Assembly: GCF_002088235.1 (NCBI RefSeq)
Contig: NZ_AQQV01000001.1
Location: 1,054,001 to 1,118,000, forward strand
Source of the DNA: Oceanococcus atlanticus
GTDB lineage: Bacteria; Pseudomonadota; Gammaproteobacteria; Nevskiales; Oceanococcaceae
Length of the DNA stretch: 64,000 nucleotides
Direction of reading: 5' to 3'
Both the position numbers and the translations under genes were made by a program. Position 1 is the first letter of the stretch. Each line of letters opens with the position of its first letter. This document shows positions 52,471-61,469 of this stretch, in pieces. The notes below the pieces were generated by a model. It worked only from the letters and a program-made list of their open reading frames with translations. It made no database searches and was not told the DNA's origin.

Positions 52471-53786
52471 GCCAGCCCCCGTGCCAGCGCGGCGAAACAC
52501 TCGCCCCGCTCTGCATAACCGCTGAACTGATCAAAGCTGGCGCAACCCGGTGACAGCAGCACGCTGTCGCCCGGCTGAGCCAGGCTGTCGGCCTCGGCTA
52601 CGGCCTGGGCCAGCTCACCCACATCACGCATCACGATGTGCGCACCCAGGTCGTCCAGGTCGCGCGCGATCTGCGCCGCATCCTGACCAAACAGCAGCAC
52701 CGCCCGCCCCTTGTCCTTGAGCGGTGCGCGCCACGGTTTGAAATCACCACCTTTGGCCTGGCCACCGGCCAGCAGCACAACCTTGGGTTCAATACCATCC
52801 AGAGCCGCCAGGGTGGCCCCGACGTTGGTGCCTTTGGAATCGTTGATCCAGCGCACTCCGTTGCGCTCCGCCACCCACTGACAGCGGTGCGGCAGACCGG
52901 GAAAGGCCGCCGCAGCGGCGGTCATCGCATCGCGCGGCAGCCCCGCGGCCATGCCCAGCGCAAATGCCGCCAGCACGTTGGCCTGATTGTGACGCCCGAC
53001 CAGCTTCAGCTGCGCCGCCGGCAACCAGGGCTGACCACCCACGCACAAATGCGTGTCGCGCAGATCGAAATCTGCCGCCTGCAAGACCGAGAAGTCGCTC
53101 GACGGCAGTTCGTCCGGGGCCAGTGTGGCCGCATCCGGGTCGTCCTTGTTGATGATCGCGTGCGCGGCATGGGCGAAGATGCGCGCCTTGGCTGCGCCGT
53201 AAGCCTGCAAAGAACCGTGGCGATCCATATGATCGGCACTCAGGTTGAGCACGCAGGCGGCAACGCATTGCAGGCTGTGCGTCAGATCCAGCTGGAAGCT
53301 CGACAGCTCCAGCACGATCAGATCGGCATGACGCTCCAGCAGGTCCAATGCCGGGGTGCCAATGTTGCCGCCGACCAGCACCTGCAATCCGGCCCGCTCA
53401 GCCATTTCGCCGAGCAACGTAACCACCGTGCTCTTGCCGTTGGAGCCGGTCACGGCCACAACCGGCCGCGTATTTTGCCGCGCGAAGATTTCGATATCGC
53501 CGATCAGCGGCAGACCGCGCTGACGCGCCCGCGCAAACAGCGGCAGGTTGAGATCAAGGCCAGGCGAAACCACCAGCTCATCCACACCGTCGAGCGAAAC
53601 CGCGTCGAGATCGCCGCTGTGCAGGGGCACCTCCGGATACTGCTCGGCCAGGGCCAGCGCATAGGGCGGCTCGCCGCGGCTGTCGCACACCCGAACCTGC
53701 GCGCCCTGGGCCACCAAGAAGCGCACGACCGACCAGCCGGTCAGGCCCAGACCGACCACCAGACACTGACGTCCGGACCAGTCCAT
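52467..53786 (-). CDS. murD: UDP-N-acetylmuramoyl-L-alanine--D-glutamate ligase
   Basis: A 439-residue Mur ligase that adds D-Glu. It has the N-terminal domain start CLVVGLGLTGWSVVRFL, the ATP loop AVTGSNGKSTVV, the central NLSADHMDRH block, and the C-terminal WINDSKGTNVGATLAAL and LLSPGCASFDQF motifs. It overlaps mraY by 1 nt upstream and ftsW by 4 nt downstream. Confidence 0.97.
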   Translation of the reverse strand: MDWSGRQCLVVGLGLTGWSVVRFLVAQGAQVRVCDSRGEPPYALALAEQYPEVPLHSGDLDAVSLDGVDELVVSPGLDLNLPLFARARQRGLPLIGDIEIFARQNTRPVVAVTGSNGKSTVVTLLGEMAERAGLQVLVGGNIGTPALDLLERHADLIVLELSSFQLDLTHSLQCVAACVLNLSADHMDRHGSLQAYGAAKARIFAHAAHAIINKDDPDAATLAPDELPSSDFSVLQAADFDLRDTHLCVGGQPWLPAAQLKLVGRHNQANVLAAFALGMAAGLPRDAMTAAAAAFPGLPHRCQWVAERNGVRWINDSKGTNVGATLAALDGIEPKVVLLAGGQAKGGDFKPWRAPLKDKGRAVLLFGQDAAQIARDLDDLGAHIVMRDVGELAQAVAEADSLAQPGDSVLLSPGCASFDQFSGYAERGECFAALARGLA

Positions 53787-54868
53787 CAGCGCACCTTCAG
53801 CGTGGCCAGACCGACCAGCACCAGGATCAGGGTCACGATCCAGAAGCGCACGATGATCTTGGGCTCTGGCCAGCCCTTGAGTTCGAAATGATGATGCAGC
53901 GGCGCCATGCGGAAGATGCGCCGCCCGGTCAGCTTGAAAGAGCCAACTTGCAGGATGACCGACAGTGTCTCAGCCACGAACACCCCACCCATGATGAACA
54001 GCACCACCTCCTGACGCACGATGAGCGCCACCACCCCGAGTGCGGCGCCCAGCGCCAGCGCACCGACATCGCCCATGAACATCTGTGCCGGATAGGTGTT
54101 GAACCACAGAAAACCCAGTCCTGCGCCGCAGATTGCCGTGCAGAAAATCAGCACCTCGCCAACCCCGGCGATGTACACGATGCCCAGGTACTCGGCGAAC
54201 TCGAAATGACCGGTGGCGTAGGCAAACACGCCAAGCGCCGCCGCGACCATGACGCACGGCATGATGGCCAGACCATCCAGACCGTCGGTGAGATTGACCG
54301 CGTTGCTGCTGCCGACCACCACCAGGTAACCCCAGATCCAGAAGAAGGCGCCCAGCGGAATCACCACATCCTTGAGCAGCGGCAGATACAGGCTGGTGTT
54401 AACCGGCGAATCGGCAAATGCCCACAACGCGCCGGCGGTGAGCAGACCGGCCAGACTCTGCCAGCCGTACTTCTCTTTGGCCGACAAGCCATCCGAGTTC
54501 TTGTACTTGAGCTTGCGATAGTCGTCGACGAAACCGATCGCGGCGAATGCCAGCGTGCACAGCAAGGCCACCCAGACATAGATGTTGCGCAGATCCGCCC
54601 ACAACAGGGTTGAAACGCCTACCGCAGCGATGATCAGCGCGCCGCCCATGGTGGGCGTGCCAGCTTTGGAAAAATGGCTCTTCGGGCCATCGTCACGGAC
54701 CGGCTGGCCGATCTGTTTTCGCACCAGATAATCAATCAGGTATGGCCCCAGGAACAGGCTGAAGCCCAGCGCGGTCAGCACCCCCATGATGGCGCGCAAG
54801 GTCAGGTACTGGAACGCATTCAGCGGTGAAAAATACGGCGTCAGCCATTCAGCCAGGTGATACAGCAT
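53786..54868 (-). CDS. mraY: Phospho-N-acetylmuramoyl-pentapeptide transferase
   Basis: A 360-residue, ten-helix integral membrane enzyme that makes lipid I from UDP-MurNAc-pentapeptide and undecaprenyl phosphate. Conserved motifs are [12 protein letters not shown], the FVDDYRKL Asp pair, [13 protein letters not shown], the [19 protein letters not shown] stretch, and the cytoplasmic [11 protein letters not shown] loop. One-nt overlaps with murF and murD on either side. Confidence 0.98.
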   Translation of the reverse strand: MLYHLAEWLTPYFSPLNAFQYLTLRAIMGVLTALGFSLFLGPYLIDYLVRKQIGQPVRDDGPKSHFSKAGTPTMGGALIIAAVGVSTLLWADLRNIYVWVALLCTLAFAAIGFVDDYRKLKYKNSDGLSAKEKYGWQSLAGLLTAGALWAFADSPVNTSLYLPLLKDVVIPLGAFFWIWGYLVVVGSSNAVNLTDGLDGLAIMPCVMVAAALGVFAYATGHFEFAEYLGIVYIAGVGEVLIFCTAICGAGLGFLWFNTYPAQMFMGDVGALALGAALGVVALIVRQEVVLFIMGGVFVAETLSVILQVGSFKLTGRRIFRMAPLHHHFELKGWPEPKIIVRFWIVTLILVLVGLATLKVR

Positions 54869-56220
54869 CAGGCCTCTCCCTTGAGCTGATGAACGACGCG
54901 CTCCATGCCGGCGCTGCGCGAACCCTTGACCAGCACGGTGCCGTGATCCCCCAGCACACTGGCCAGCTCGCCAGCCAGCGCCAGCGGTTCGTCAAAATGC
55001 CGAGCGCCATCACCGAAGGCCTCGACTGCATGGCGGCTCAACGGCCCACAGCCCCACAGCCACTCGATACCTCGCGCACGCGCGGCTTCACCCGCATCGC
55101 TGTGCGCACGCGCCGCCCCGGCGCCGATTTCGGCCATGTCACCCAGCACCAGATGGCGCGGCGGCGCGCTGGCCGCCAGCACGTCAATCGCGGCCAGCAA
55201 TGAAGCCGGATTGGCGTTGTAGGCATCGTTGATGAGGCTCACCCCACCGGGCAGCGTGTGCGCCTGCAAACGTCCGGACACCGGACTGACCCGAGCAAGC
55301 CCGGCAGCGATCGTCGCCACATCCAGCCCCAGCGCATGGGCCACAGCAGCAGCGGCCAGCGCATTCATAACGCTGTGCCGACCGGGCAATGGCAAACACA
55401 CATCGGCGCCCTGCCCGCCCACCGTCAGAGTAAAACGCTGCTCGGCCAAGGCATTGTGTTCGTCGGCGGCGCGCACATCGGCACTCGCCGCACGCCCGAA
55501 GGTCACGGCCGTGCGTTGCCCGGCCAACTCACGCCACAGCGGGTTATAGGGGTCATCCGCATTGATCACGGCGACACCCTCAGCGCCCAGCGCAGTGAAC
55601 ATTTCACCCTTGGCCGCAGCCACACCATCGCGTGAACCAAAGCCTTCCAGATGCGCATCGCCAGCATTATTGACCAGTCCGACGTCAGGTTTGGCCCAGC
55701 CTGCCAGCGCGGCAATTTCGCCGGCATGATTGGCGCCCATTTCGATCACCGCATAGCGATGCTCGGGGCGCACATTCAGCAGACACAACGGCACACCAAT
55801 GTGGTTGTTGAGGTTGCCCGGGGTGGCAAAGGTTTTGGCGCAGCCGCCAAGCACGGTCGCAAGCATGGTTTTGACACTGGTCTTGCCGTTCGAGCCGGTC
55901 ACGCCGACCAACTGGCCCGCCCCCATCCGTGCCCACTCCTGACGCCAGGCCACAGCCAGCGCCTGCAGCGCAACCAGTACATCCGGCACGACGAGCTGCG
56001 GAAAATCGATATCCAGAGGTCGACTGACCAGCGCACCGCTGGCCCCTAGCGCCGCCGCCTTGCGCACAAATTCGTGACCATCGACCCGCGACCCAGGCAG
56101 CGCGATGAACAGCTGCCCCGGCTGCAACACGCGGGTGTCGATGCACGCGCCGGTGACCGCCTGATCGCGCCCCTGCAGCACGGCGCCGATCCAGTCCACC
56201 GCCTGGCTCAAGCGTTGCAT
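54868..56220 (-). CDS. murF: UDP-N-acetylmuramoyl-tripeptide--D-alanyl-D-alanine ligase
   Basis: A 450-residue Mur ligase that adds D-Ala-D-Ala. It has the N-terminal [18 protein letters not shown] block, the ATP loop [13 protein letters not shown], the ENHIGVP-like [12 protein letters not shown] segment and the C-terminal [17 protein letters not shown] motif. The ATG at 56220 is favoured by AGGAGG at the right spacing, better than the TTG two codons upstream. Its start lies inside the end of murE (13-nt overlap). Confidence 0.97.
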   Translation of the reverse strand: MQRLSQAVDWIGAVLQGRDQAVTGACIDTRVLQPGQLFIALPGSRVDGHEFVRKAAALGASGALVSRPLDIDFPQLVVPDVLVALQALAVAWRQEWARMGAGQLVGVTGSNGKTSVKTMLATVLGGCAKTFATPGNLNNHIGVPLCLLNVRPEHRYAVIEMGANHAGEIAALAGWAKPDVGLVNNAGDAHLEGFGSRDGVAAAKGEMFTALGAEGVAVINADDPYNPLWRELAGQRTAVTFGRAASADVRAADEHNALAEQRFTLTVGGQGADVCLPLPGRHSVMNALAAAAVAHALGLDVATIAAGLARVSPVSGRLQAHTLPGGVSLINDAYNANPASLLAAIDVLAASAPPRHLVLGDMAEIGAGAARAHSDAGEAARARGIEWLWGCGPLSRHAVEAFGDGARHFDEPLALAGELASVLGDHGTVLVKGSRSAGMERVVHQLKGEA

Positions 56221-57719
56221 GCCCAACCCTCCTGCGCGGACGCGCTGTGCAGGCGCCGGGCTACATACTCACGATCGGAGAAAGGACGGCGCTCCAGCCC
56301 GATCTGCTGATAATCTTCGTGGCCCTTGCCGGCGATCAGCACCAGATCATCTGGCCCCGCCTGGCCCAGGGCATGATCGATGGCCAGCGCGCGATCATGG
56401 ATGATGCTGTAGGCCTGATCAGCTGAAAGCCCCTCAAGCATGTCGGCAATGATGTCCTGGGGTGACTCGGTGCGCGGGTTGTCATCGGTCAGGATCAGCA
56501 CGTCGGCATGCGCCGCTGCCGCCGCAGCCATCTGCGGGCGCTTGCCACGATCGCGATCACCACCACATCCGAAAACGCAGAAGATCCGCCCACCTGGCTT
56601 GCGGTGCTGATGCAGCGCACGCAGCACCTGAATCAGTGCCCCAGGGGTGTGGGCGTAATCCACCACCGCCAGCGGCTTACCTTCGGCACGGAAGGCCTCG
56701 ATCCGTCCCGGCACGGTTTTGACCTCACGCAGGGCGGCCAGCACCTGCGCCAACTCCAGCCCGGCCGCACGCCAGGCGGCCGCAACCGCGAGCAGGTTGT
56801 AGATATTGAAATGGCCGATCAGACCGCACTCGAACGCATGGCGCTCGTGCGCAGTCACCACGTCGAAACTCAGCCCCTGAGGCTGCTTGCGGATGTTCTC
56901 CGCGCGCAGCCAGTCGGCCTGCTCCGGCTGGGCGTCGACGGCATACGCGACCACCGGACGCTGGTCTGCCAGCTCGCGCGCCCACTGGCGACCGTAGTCG
57001 TCGTCCACATTGATGATCAGAGCCTTGAGCCCATCCGACTCAAGCAGGCGACGTTTGGCCCGGGCGTAGTTGTCCAGATCGCCGTGATAATCCAGATGAT
57101 CACGACTCAGGTTGGTGAACACCGCCACATCCAGATCAACCCCGATGATGCGCCCCTGATCGAGCGCGTGGGACGACACTTCCATGGCCAGCGCATCCGC
57201 GCCCTCAGCCGCCAACCGGGCCAGACCGGCCTGCAACTGCACCGGATCCGGGGTGGTGTGGGTGGCCTTGGCCAGATCGTCGAGGAAGCCGACGCCCACG
57301 GTCCCCATCAAGCCACAACGCCGCTGTAGACGCGCCGCGGCCTGAGCGAACAGGTGGGTGCATGAGGTCTTGCCGTCGGTGCCGGTCACCCCCACGGTAA
57401 ACAGAGCTCGACTGGGCGCCCCAAAGAAGCGCGAGGCGATCAGACCAACCCGCCGCGAAAGATTGTCCACGGCCACGCAAGGCACATCCGCTTGCGGCGC
57501 TTCGACGCCCGGGCTGGGCTCCCACGCCAAGGCGACGGCGCCGCGCTGCAAGGCCTGCTCCAGATGCGCCAGACCGTGTGACTCGGTGCCTCGGCAGGCC
57601 AGGAACAATGCCCCCGGCTCAACCTGACGGCTGTCCATGGCCAGGCCGGAGATCAGCGGATTGCTGCCGCACAGGCTGGCATCCAGCTCCAGCAACTCAT
57701 TCAGGTGCCAGCTCGTCAT
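56208..57719 (-). CDS. murE: UDP-N-acetylmuramoyl-L-alanyl-D-glutamate--2,6-diaminopimelate ligase
   Basis: A 503-residue Mur ligase. The ATP loop is VTGTDGKTSC and the central domain has FTNLSRDHLDYHG. The C-terminal domain carries DDNPRTES, the DNPR signature of the meso-diaminopimelate-specific enzyme, so peptidoglycan should be of the A1gamma type. It overlaps ftsI by 4 nt. Confidence 0.97.
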   Translation of the reverse strand: MTSWHLNELLELDASLCGSNPLISGLAMDSRQVEPGALFLACRGTESHGLAHLEQALQRGAVALAWEPSPGVEAPQADVPCVAVDNLSRRVGLIASRFFGAPSRALFTVGVTGTDGKTSCTHLFAQAAARLQRRCGLMGTVGVGFLDDLAKATHTTPDPVQLQAGLARLAAEGADALAMEVSSHALDQGRIIGVDLDVAVFTNLSRDHLDYHGDLDNYARAKRRLLESDGLKALIINVDDDYGRQWARELADQRPVVAYAVDAQPEQADWLRAENIRKQPQGLSFDVVTAHERHAFECGLIGHFNIYNLLAVAAAWRAAGLELAQVLAALREVKTVPGRIEAFRAEGKPLAVVDYAHTPGALIQVLRALHQHRKPGGRIFCVFGCGGDRDRGKRPQMAAAAAAHADVLILTDDNPRTESPQDIIADMLEGLSADQAYSIIHDRALAIDHALGQAGPDDLVLIAGKGHEDYQQIGLERRPFSDREYVARRLHSASAQEGWACNA

Positions 57720-59467
57720 GAGTGCGAATCCCCAACCGCCACACGGGCTATGGAATGATCGCCTTCGGCTGGCGCGATCTGCAGCAAGCGCGCAGCCGAA
57801 CTGGCCACGCGGGAAAACACCGGCGCAGCAACCAGACCGCCGTAGTAAACGCCGGAGCGCGGCTCGTCGATTACCACCAGACTGAGCAGGCGCGGCTGAT
57901 CAGCCGGCAACATGCCAACAAACAGGGATTGGTGCCGATCCTCAGCATAGCCGCCCCCCTCTGCCTTGCGCACTGTGCCTGTCTTACCGGCCACCCGGTA
58001 ACCTGGCACCGCGGCGCGGGTGCCCGTACCGCCGGGCTGCACAACCGCGGTGAGCATTTCACGCACCTGGGCCGCAACTTCGGCACTGATGATCCGCTCA
58101 TCCTCGAACTGCGACCCACCCTTGACCAGCGACAAGGTGCGACGCACCCCGTCTGCCGCCAAAACCATATAGGCCTGCGCGAGTTGCAGAGCGGTCACAC
58201 TCATGCCGTAGCCATAGGAGGCCGTGGCAGTACCGACATCGCCCCACTCATAGGGGCTGGTCAGCTGCCCGGCGACCTCACCGGGGAAACCGGAGGCCGT
58301 TGAATAGCCGAACCCGAACGCCCGGTAGGCATCGAACAGGCGATCAGCCCCCATCAGCATGCCGACTTTGACCGCGCCGACGTTGGAGGACTTGGCCAGC
58401 AGCTCGGTTAAACCGATCTGACCATAGCCACGGTAGTCACGCACCTGCAGGCGTCCGATCTTGATCCAACCATTGCCGGTATCGACCTGCTCGGACGCAT
58501 CGATGATGTTGTTCTGCAACGCAGCTGCCAGCATCAACGGTTTGACCGTTGAACCCGGCTCAAACTGATCCAGCGCCGCGCGATTACGCCAAGCCGCCCG
58601 GTTTTCGCCCAGACTGTTGCGGTTATTGGGATTGAAGCCTGGCTGCGTGGCCAGCGCCAGAATCTCACCGGTCTGCACGTCGGCAACCAGAATCACCCCA
58701 CCCTTGGCATTGTGCGCCGAGACCGCCGCCTTGAGCTCGCCGTACGCGTAGTGCTGCAGGCGCAGATCAATGGACAGGTCCACATCCTGGCCGGGGCGCG
58801 AGGCGCGAAATTCATCCAGATCATCAACCACGCGACCAAGCCGATCCTGGATCACCAGACGCTGCCCCGGACTGCCCGCCAGCAAGCTGTCAAAGCCACG
58901 CTCCAGACCTTCCTGGCCGACGCCGTCGATATTGCAAAGACCGACCAGCTGGGCGGTCACTTCGCCAGCCGGGTAATAACGCCGGTACTCGCGCTGGCTG
59001 AATACGCCGGGCGCATCCAGATCAAGAATGCGCCGCGCCTCGGACGGCGGCAACTGCCGCTTCAGGTAATAGAACTGGCGCCCGCGGCGCTTTTCCAGCT
59101 CGGCCTGCAGTTCACCGCGCTGCATCTCCAGCAAATTGGCCAGCGGCGCGATGTAAGCCGGCTCGGCCAGCAGGGCCGAGGGCACCACCCAGATGGATTC
59201 CACCGGCGCACTCAAGGCCAGCGGCGCACCATGACGGTCGCGCACAGCGCCACGCCCACCCGGCTCCAGCAAGGTTCTGACATGGCGACGCTCGCCCTCT
59301 GCCAGCAGGAAATCTCGGTCGCGCACCTGCAACTCGAAGGCACGCAAACCCAGCGCCACAAAACCCAGCACCAGCAAGCCGACCAGCACATGCTGACGCC
59401 ATGCAGGGGCCAGCCCGGCGGGCACTTCGGCGGGCTTATTCCTGGCCTGGGACTTGGACAATGACAT
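57716..59467 (-). CDS. ftsI: Division-specific D,D-transpeptidase FtsI (PBP3)
   Basis: A 583-residue class B penicillin-binding protein with a single N-terminal helix (about 27-45), a pedestal/dimerisation domain and a transpeptidase domain. The active-site motifs are STVK with Ser306 (EPGSTVKPLML), SSN (LAKSSNVGAVKV) and KTG (VAGKTGTVRKAEG). It cross-links septal peptidoglycan in complex with FtsW. The start overlaps ftsL by 32 nt. Confidence 0.97.
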   Translation of the reverse strand: MSLSKSQARNKPAEVPAGLAPAWRQHVLVGLLVLGFVALGLRAFELQVRDRDFLLAEGERRHVRTLLEPGGRGAVRDRHGAPLALSAPVESIWVVPSALLAEPAYIAPLANLLEMQRGELQAELEKRRGRQFYYLKRQLPPSEARRILDLDAPGVFSQREYRRYYPAGEVTAQLVGLCNIDGVGQEGLERGFDSLLAGSPGQRLVIQDRLGRVVDDLDEFRASRPGQDVDLSIDLRLQHYAYGELKAAVSAHNAKGGVILVADVQTGEILALATQPGFNPNNRNSLGENRAAWRNRAALDQFEPGSTVKPLMLAAALQNNIIDASEQVDTGNGWIKIGRLQVRDYRGYGQIGLTELLAKSSNVGAVKVGMLMGADRLFDAYRAFGFGYSTASGFPGEVAGQLTSPYEWGDVGTATASYGYGMSVTALQLAQAYMVLAADGVRRTLSLVKGGSQFEDERIISAEVAAQVREMLTAVVQPGGTGTRAAVPGYRVAGKTGTVRKAEGGGYAEDRHQSLFVGMLPADQPRLLSLVVIDEPRSGVYYGGLVAAPVFSRVASSAARLLQIAPAEGDHSIARVAVGDSHS

Positions 59468-59744
59468 AGTCGTCCGGCACCTTCATGCCCAGTTGTTTTT
59501 CGGCCAGTTCACCGACCCGCGAATGCGCGCCGACATAACCCCGCTCCAGCCGCAGCTGGTTGAACTCGACCTCGAGCTGCTCACGCTCGGCGGCCAGTGC
59601 TTGCGCCTCGGTCTGCAGCGCACGGCTGTGGTGCTTCATGCCCACCACGCCAATCGCGCTGACGATCAGCAAAGGCAGCGCCAGATAACGCAGCGGCGGC
59701 GCTGACAGACGCGACAAGTCGAGCTTGCTCATCACCCGCGTCAT
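59436..59744 (-). CDS. ftsL: Cell division protein FtsL
   Basis: A 102-residue bitopic protein: a short cytoplasmic N-terminus, one helix (about 18-37) and a periplasmic coiled coil (about 40-75, ALQTEAQALAAEREQLEVEF), ending with the conserved ELAEKQLGMKVP segment. It forms the FtsQLB complex. The ATG at 59744 overlaps the rsmH stop (ATGA) and has GGAG upstream; a GTG at 59750 is less likely. The sequence is poorly conserved in this family, but position and topology are decisive. Confidence 0.93.
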   Translation of the reverse strand: MTRVMSKLDLSRLSAPPLRYLALPLLIVSAIGVVGMKHHSRALQTEAQALAAEREQLEVEFNQLRLERGYVGAHSRVGELAEKQLGMKVPDDYVIVQVPGQE

Positions 59745-60655
59745 GCGCACTTCTCCGCCCAGCGCAACACCGCACTGCGCGCCCGCGGATTACGCTGAGC
59801 CTCAGCTTCATCGCACAGCCGTCGTGTCACCTGCCGGACCCGCGCCGGCGGCGCCGGCGACACCGGATCAGGCGCCGGCGGGCGTGCCTGGGCACGCAGG
59901 AACTGCTTGACGATGCGATCTTCCAGCGAATGAAAGCTGATCACCGCCAAGCGCCCACCAGGCCTGAGCACGTCCAGCGCCTGAGGCAAAACCTCCGCAA
60001 GCACATCAAGCTCACGATTCACCGCGATGCGAATCGCCTGAAAGCTACGCGTGGCCGGGTGTATACGCTTGCCACGACGTCCGCCCACTGCACGCTCGAT
60101 GAGTTCCGCCAGCTGCAAGGTGGTGGTGATCGGCGCCTGCTCACGCGCGCGCTCGATCGCACGCGCGATGCGCCCGGCATTATTTTCCTCGCCGTATTCA
60201 CGCAACACCCGGCGCATGTCGTCGTAGCTGGTGTGCGCAACCCAATCCGCTGCACTGAACCCGGCCAGCGGATTCATGCGCATATCCAGCGGGCCATCCT
60301 TACCAAAACTGAAGCCGCGCTGCGCATCGTCGAGCTGCGGGCTTGAGACGCCCAAATCAAACAGGATGCCGTCGATCTGACCAATCAGACCTCGCGCCTC
60401 GATACTCTTATATAGATGAGAGAAATTGAACGGCTCCAGCGCCAGACGCGCTTCCTGCCGCATCCAGCCCTGCGCGACCGCCTGCGCCTCGGGATCCTGA
60501 TCAAAAACTACCAAACGGCCCGCATCATCAAGCCGTTCGAGCAAAGCTTTGCTGTGCCCACCACGGCCGAAGGTCGCATCGACGTAGACGCCGTCGCCGC
60601 GGATGTTCAGTGCATCCAGGGAGGCGTCCAGCAGCACCGATTCATGCGACAGCAT
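59741..60655 (-). CDS. rsmH: 16S rRNA (cytosine(1402)-N(4))-methyltransferase RsmH
   Basis: About 304 residues. It is an S-adenosylmethionine-dependent enzyme (MraW) that modifies C1402 in the ribosomal P site. Motifs are YVDATFGRGGHSKALL, FDLGVSSPQLDDAQRGFSF and LAVISFHSLEDRIVKQF. The ATG at 60655, 17 nt after the mraZ stop, begins the normal MLSHESVLL sequence. Upstream in-frame starts would overlap mraZ. It is translated ahead of ftsL. Confidence 0.96.
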   Translation of the reverse strand: MLSHESVLLDASLDALNIRGDGVYVDATFGRGGHSKALLERLDDAGRLVVFDQDPEAQAVAQGWMRQEARLALEPFNFSHLYKSIEARGLIGQIDGILFDLGVSSPQLDDAQRGFSFGKDGPLDMRMNPLAGFSAADWVAHTSYDDMRRVLREYGEENNAGRIARAIERAREQAPITTTLQLAELIERAVGGRRGKRIHPATRSFQAIRIAVNRELDVLAEVLPQALDVLRPGGRLAVISFHSLEDRIVKQFLRAQARPPAPDPVSPAPPARVRQVTRRLCDEAEAQRNPRARSAVLRWAEKCA

Positions 60656-60671
60656 CACGCGGAAACCGCGC

Positions 60672-61103
60672 TCAAATCCCGATACTGGCAAGGAATTCAG
60701 CATCAAGCTCAACCTCGTCCTGATATCGGCGCCACGCATCGGCGTCCCACAACTCGAATTTCTCACCCTGACCAACGAAAACAGCCGAGCGATCCAGCCC
60801 TGCGCGGGCCCGCAGGTAGGGCGTCAACTGCACGCGCCCCTGCTTGTCCATGACCACGTCTTCAGCAGCACCCAGAAAATGCCGCTGCAATTTTTTGGCC
60901 TGCGGCGTCAGCGACGGCAGCGCCATCAGCTTGGCGGCAAACACCTCCCACTCGGGATAGGGGTAGACCAGCAAGCAGGCATCCAGGCTGAGGGTGAGAA
61001 TCAGACGGCCAGCGCAGCTGTCTTGGAGCGACGCACGATAACGCGCCGGGACGGCCAGGCGCCCCTTCACATCAATCGCAAGTTCTGTCGTTCCGCTGTA
61101 CAC
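60672..61103 (-). CDS. mraZ: Transcriptional regulator MraZ
   Basis: A 143-residue ring-forming DNA-binding protein made of two AbrB/SpoVT-like repeats. The first is near residues 5-50 (YSGTTELAIDVKGRLAVPAR) and the second near 80-125 (DVVMDKQGRVQLTPYLRARA). It represses its own promoter and the dcw cluster by binding repeated GTGGG-type boxes. Four such boxes are present in its 5' region. First gene of the cluster. Confidence 0.97.
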   Translation of the reverse strand: MYSGTTELAIDVKGRLAVPARYRASLQDSCAGRLILTLSLDACLLVYPYPEWEVFAAKLMALPSLTPQAKKLQRHFLGAAEDVVMDKQGRVQLTPYLRARAGLDRSAVFVGQGEKFELWDADAWRRYQDEVELDAEFLASIGI

Positions 61104-61124
61104 GCTGGCCTTTTGGGTGGATTA

Positions 61125-61160
61125 CTCCACGACACTCCACTTTTCACCCTTAAAGCCCAC
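61125..61160 (-). promoter_or_regulatory. Four MraZ boxes upstream of mraZ
   Basis: Reading the minus strand: GTGGGC (61155-61160), AGGGTG (61145-61150), GTGGAG (61135-61140) and GTGGAG (61125-61130), each separated by exactly 4 nt, so a strict 10-bp period. This is the arrangement recognised by MraZ. The first box overlaps the -10 hexamer, which fits repression. Confidence 0.85.
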
Positions 61161-61187
61161 TATAGGCTTGGCCATTTTTCGTGTCAA
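61159..61187 (-). promoter_or_regulatory. Sigma-70 promoter of the dcw cluster (Pmra)
   Basis: On the minus strand, the consensus -35 TTGACA (61182-61187) and -10 TATAGT (61159-61164) are separated by 17 nt. The start of transcription should be near 61152, about 50 nt before the mraZ ATG. Confidence 0.92.
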
Positions 61188-61469
61188 GAAAGTTTTATAA
61201 GTAAAAACAGTAACTTATGACGTGTTTTGCGGAAATTTTCACACCACCAAATCGGCCTGTAAACAACAACTTACAGACAGCTCTTAGAGATGTTTGTGAA
61301 GGAAATTGGTCAATTCAGGGGGCAAGGTGGGGAGATAGGGCAGAAAATTTCCGACAAACGGTTTATTGAGCACCAAATGGCGCCAGGCTGCAGCCCGGCC
61401 GCACAGGATGGCGCTTCAAGGACATTGGATTAAACTGCAAGACATTCATCCGTCGGCCCCAGCACGCAC
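61188..61469. other. Intergenic region between mraZ promoter and the diguanylate cyclase gene
   Basis: 282 bases, more AT-rich than the surroundings, with no ORF, tRNA or terminator that I can support. The promoter of the plus-strand diguanylate cyclase must lie here, but no hexamer pair with acceptable spacing stands out. Confidence 0.5.

Noticed and set aside
52638-53891. 417-codon open frame on the plus strand
   Set aside because: Antisense to murD; composition and lack of ribosome-binding site mark it as a shadow.
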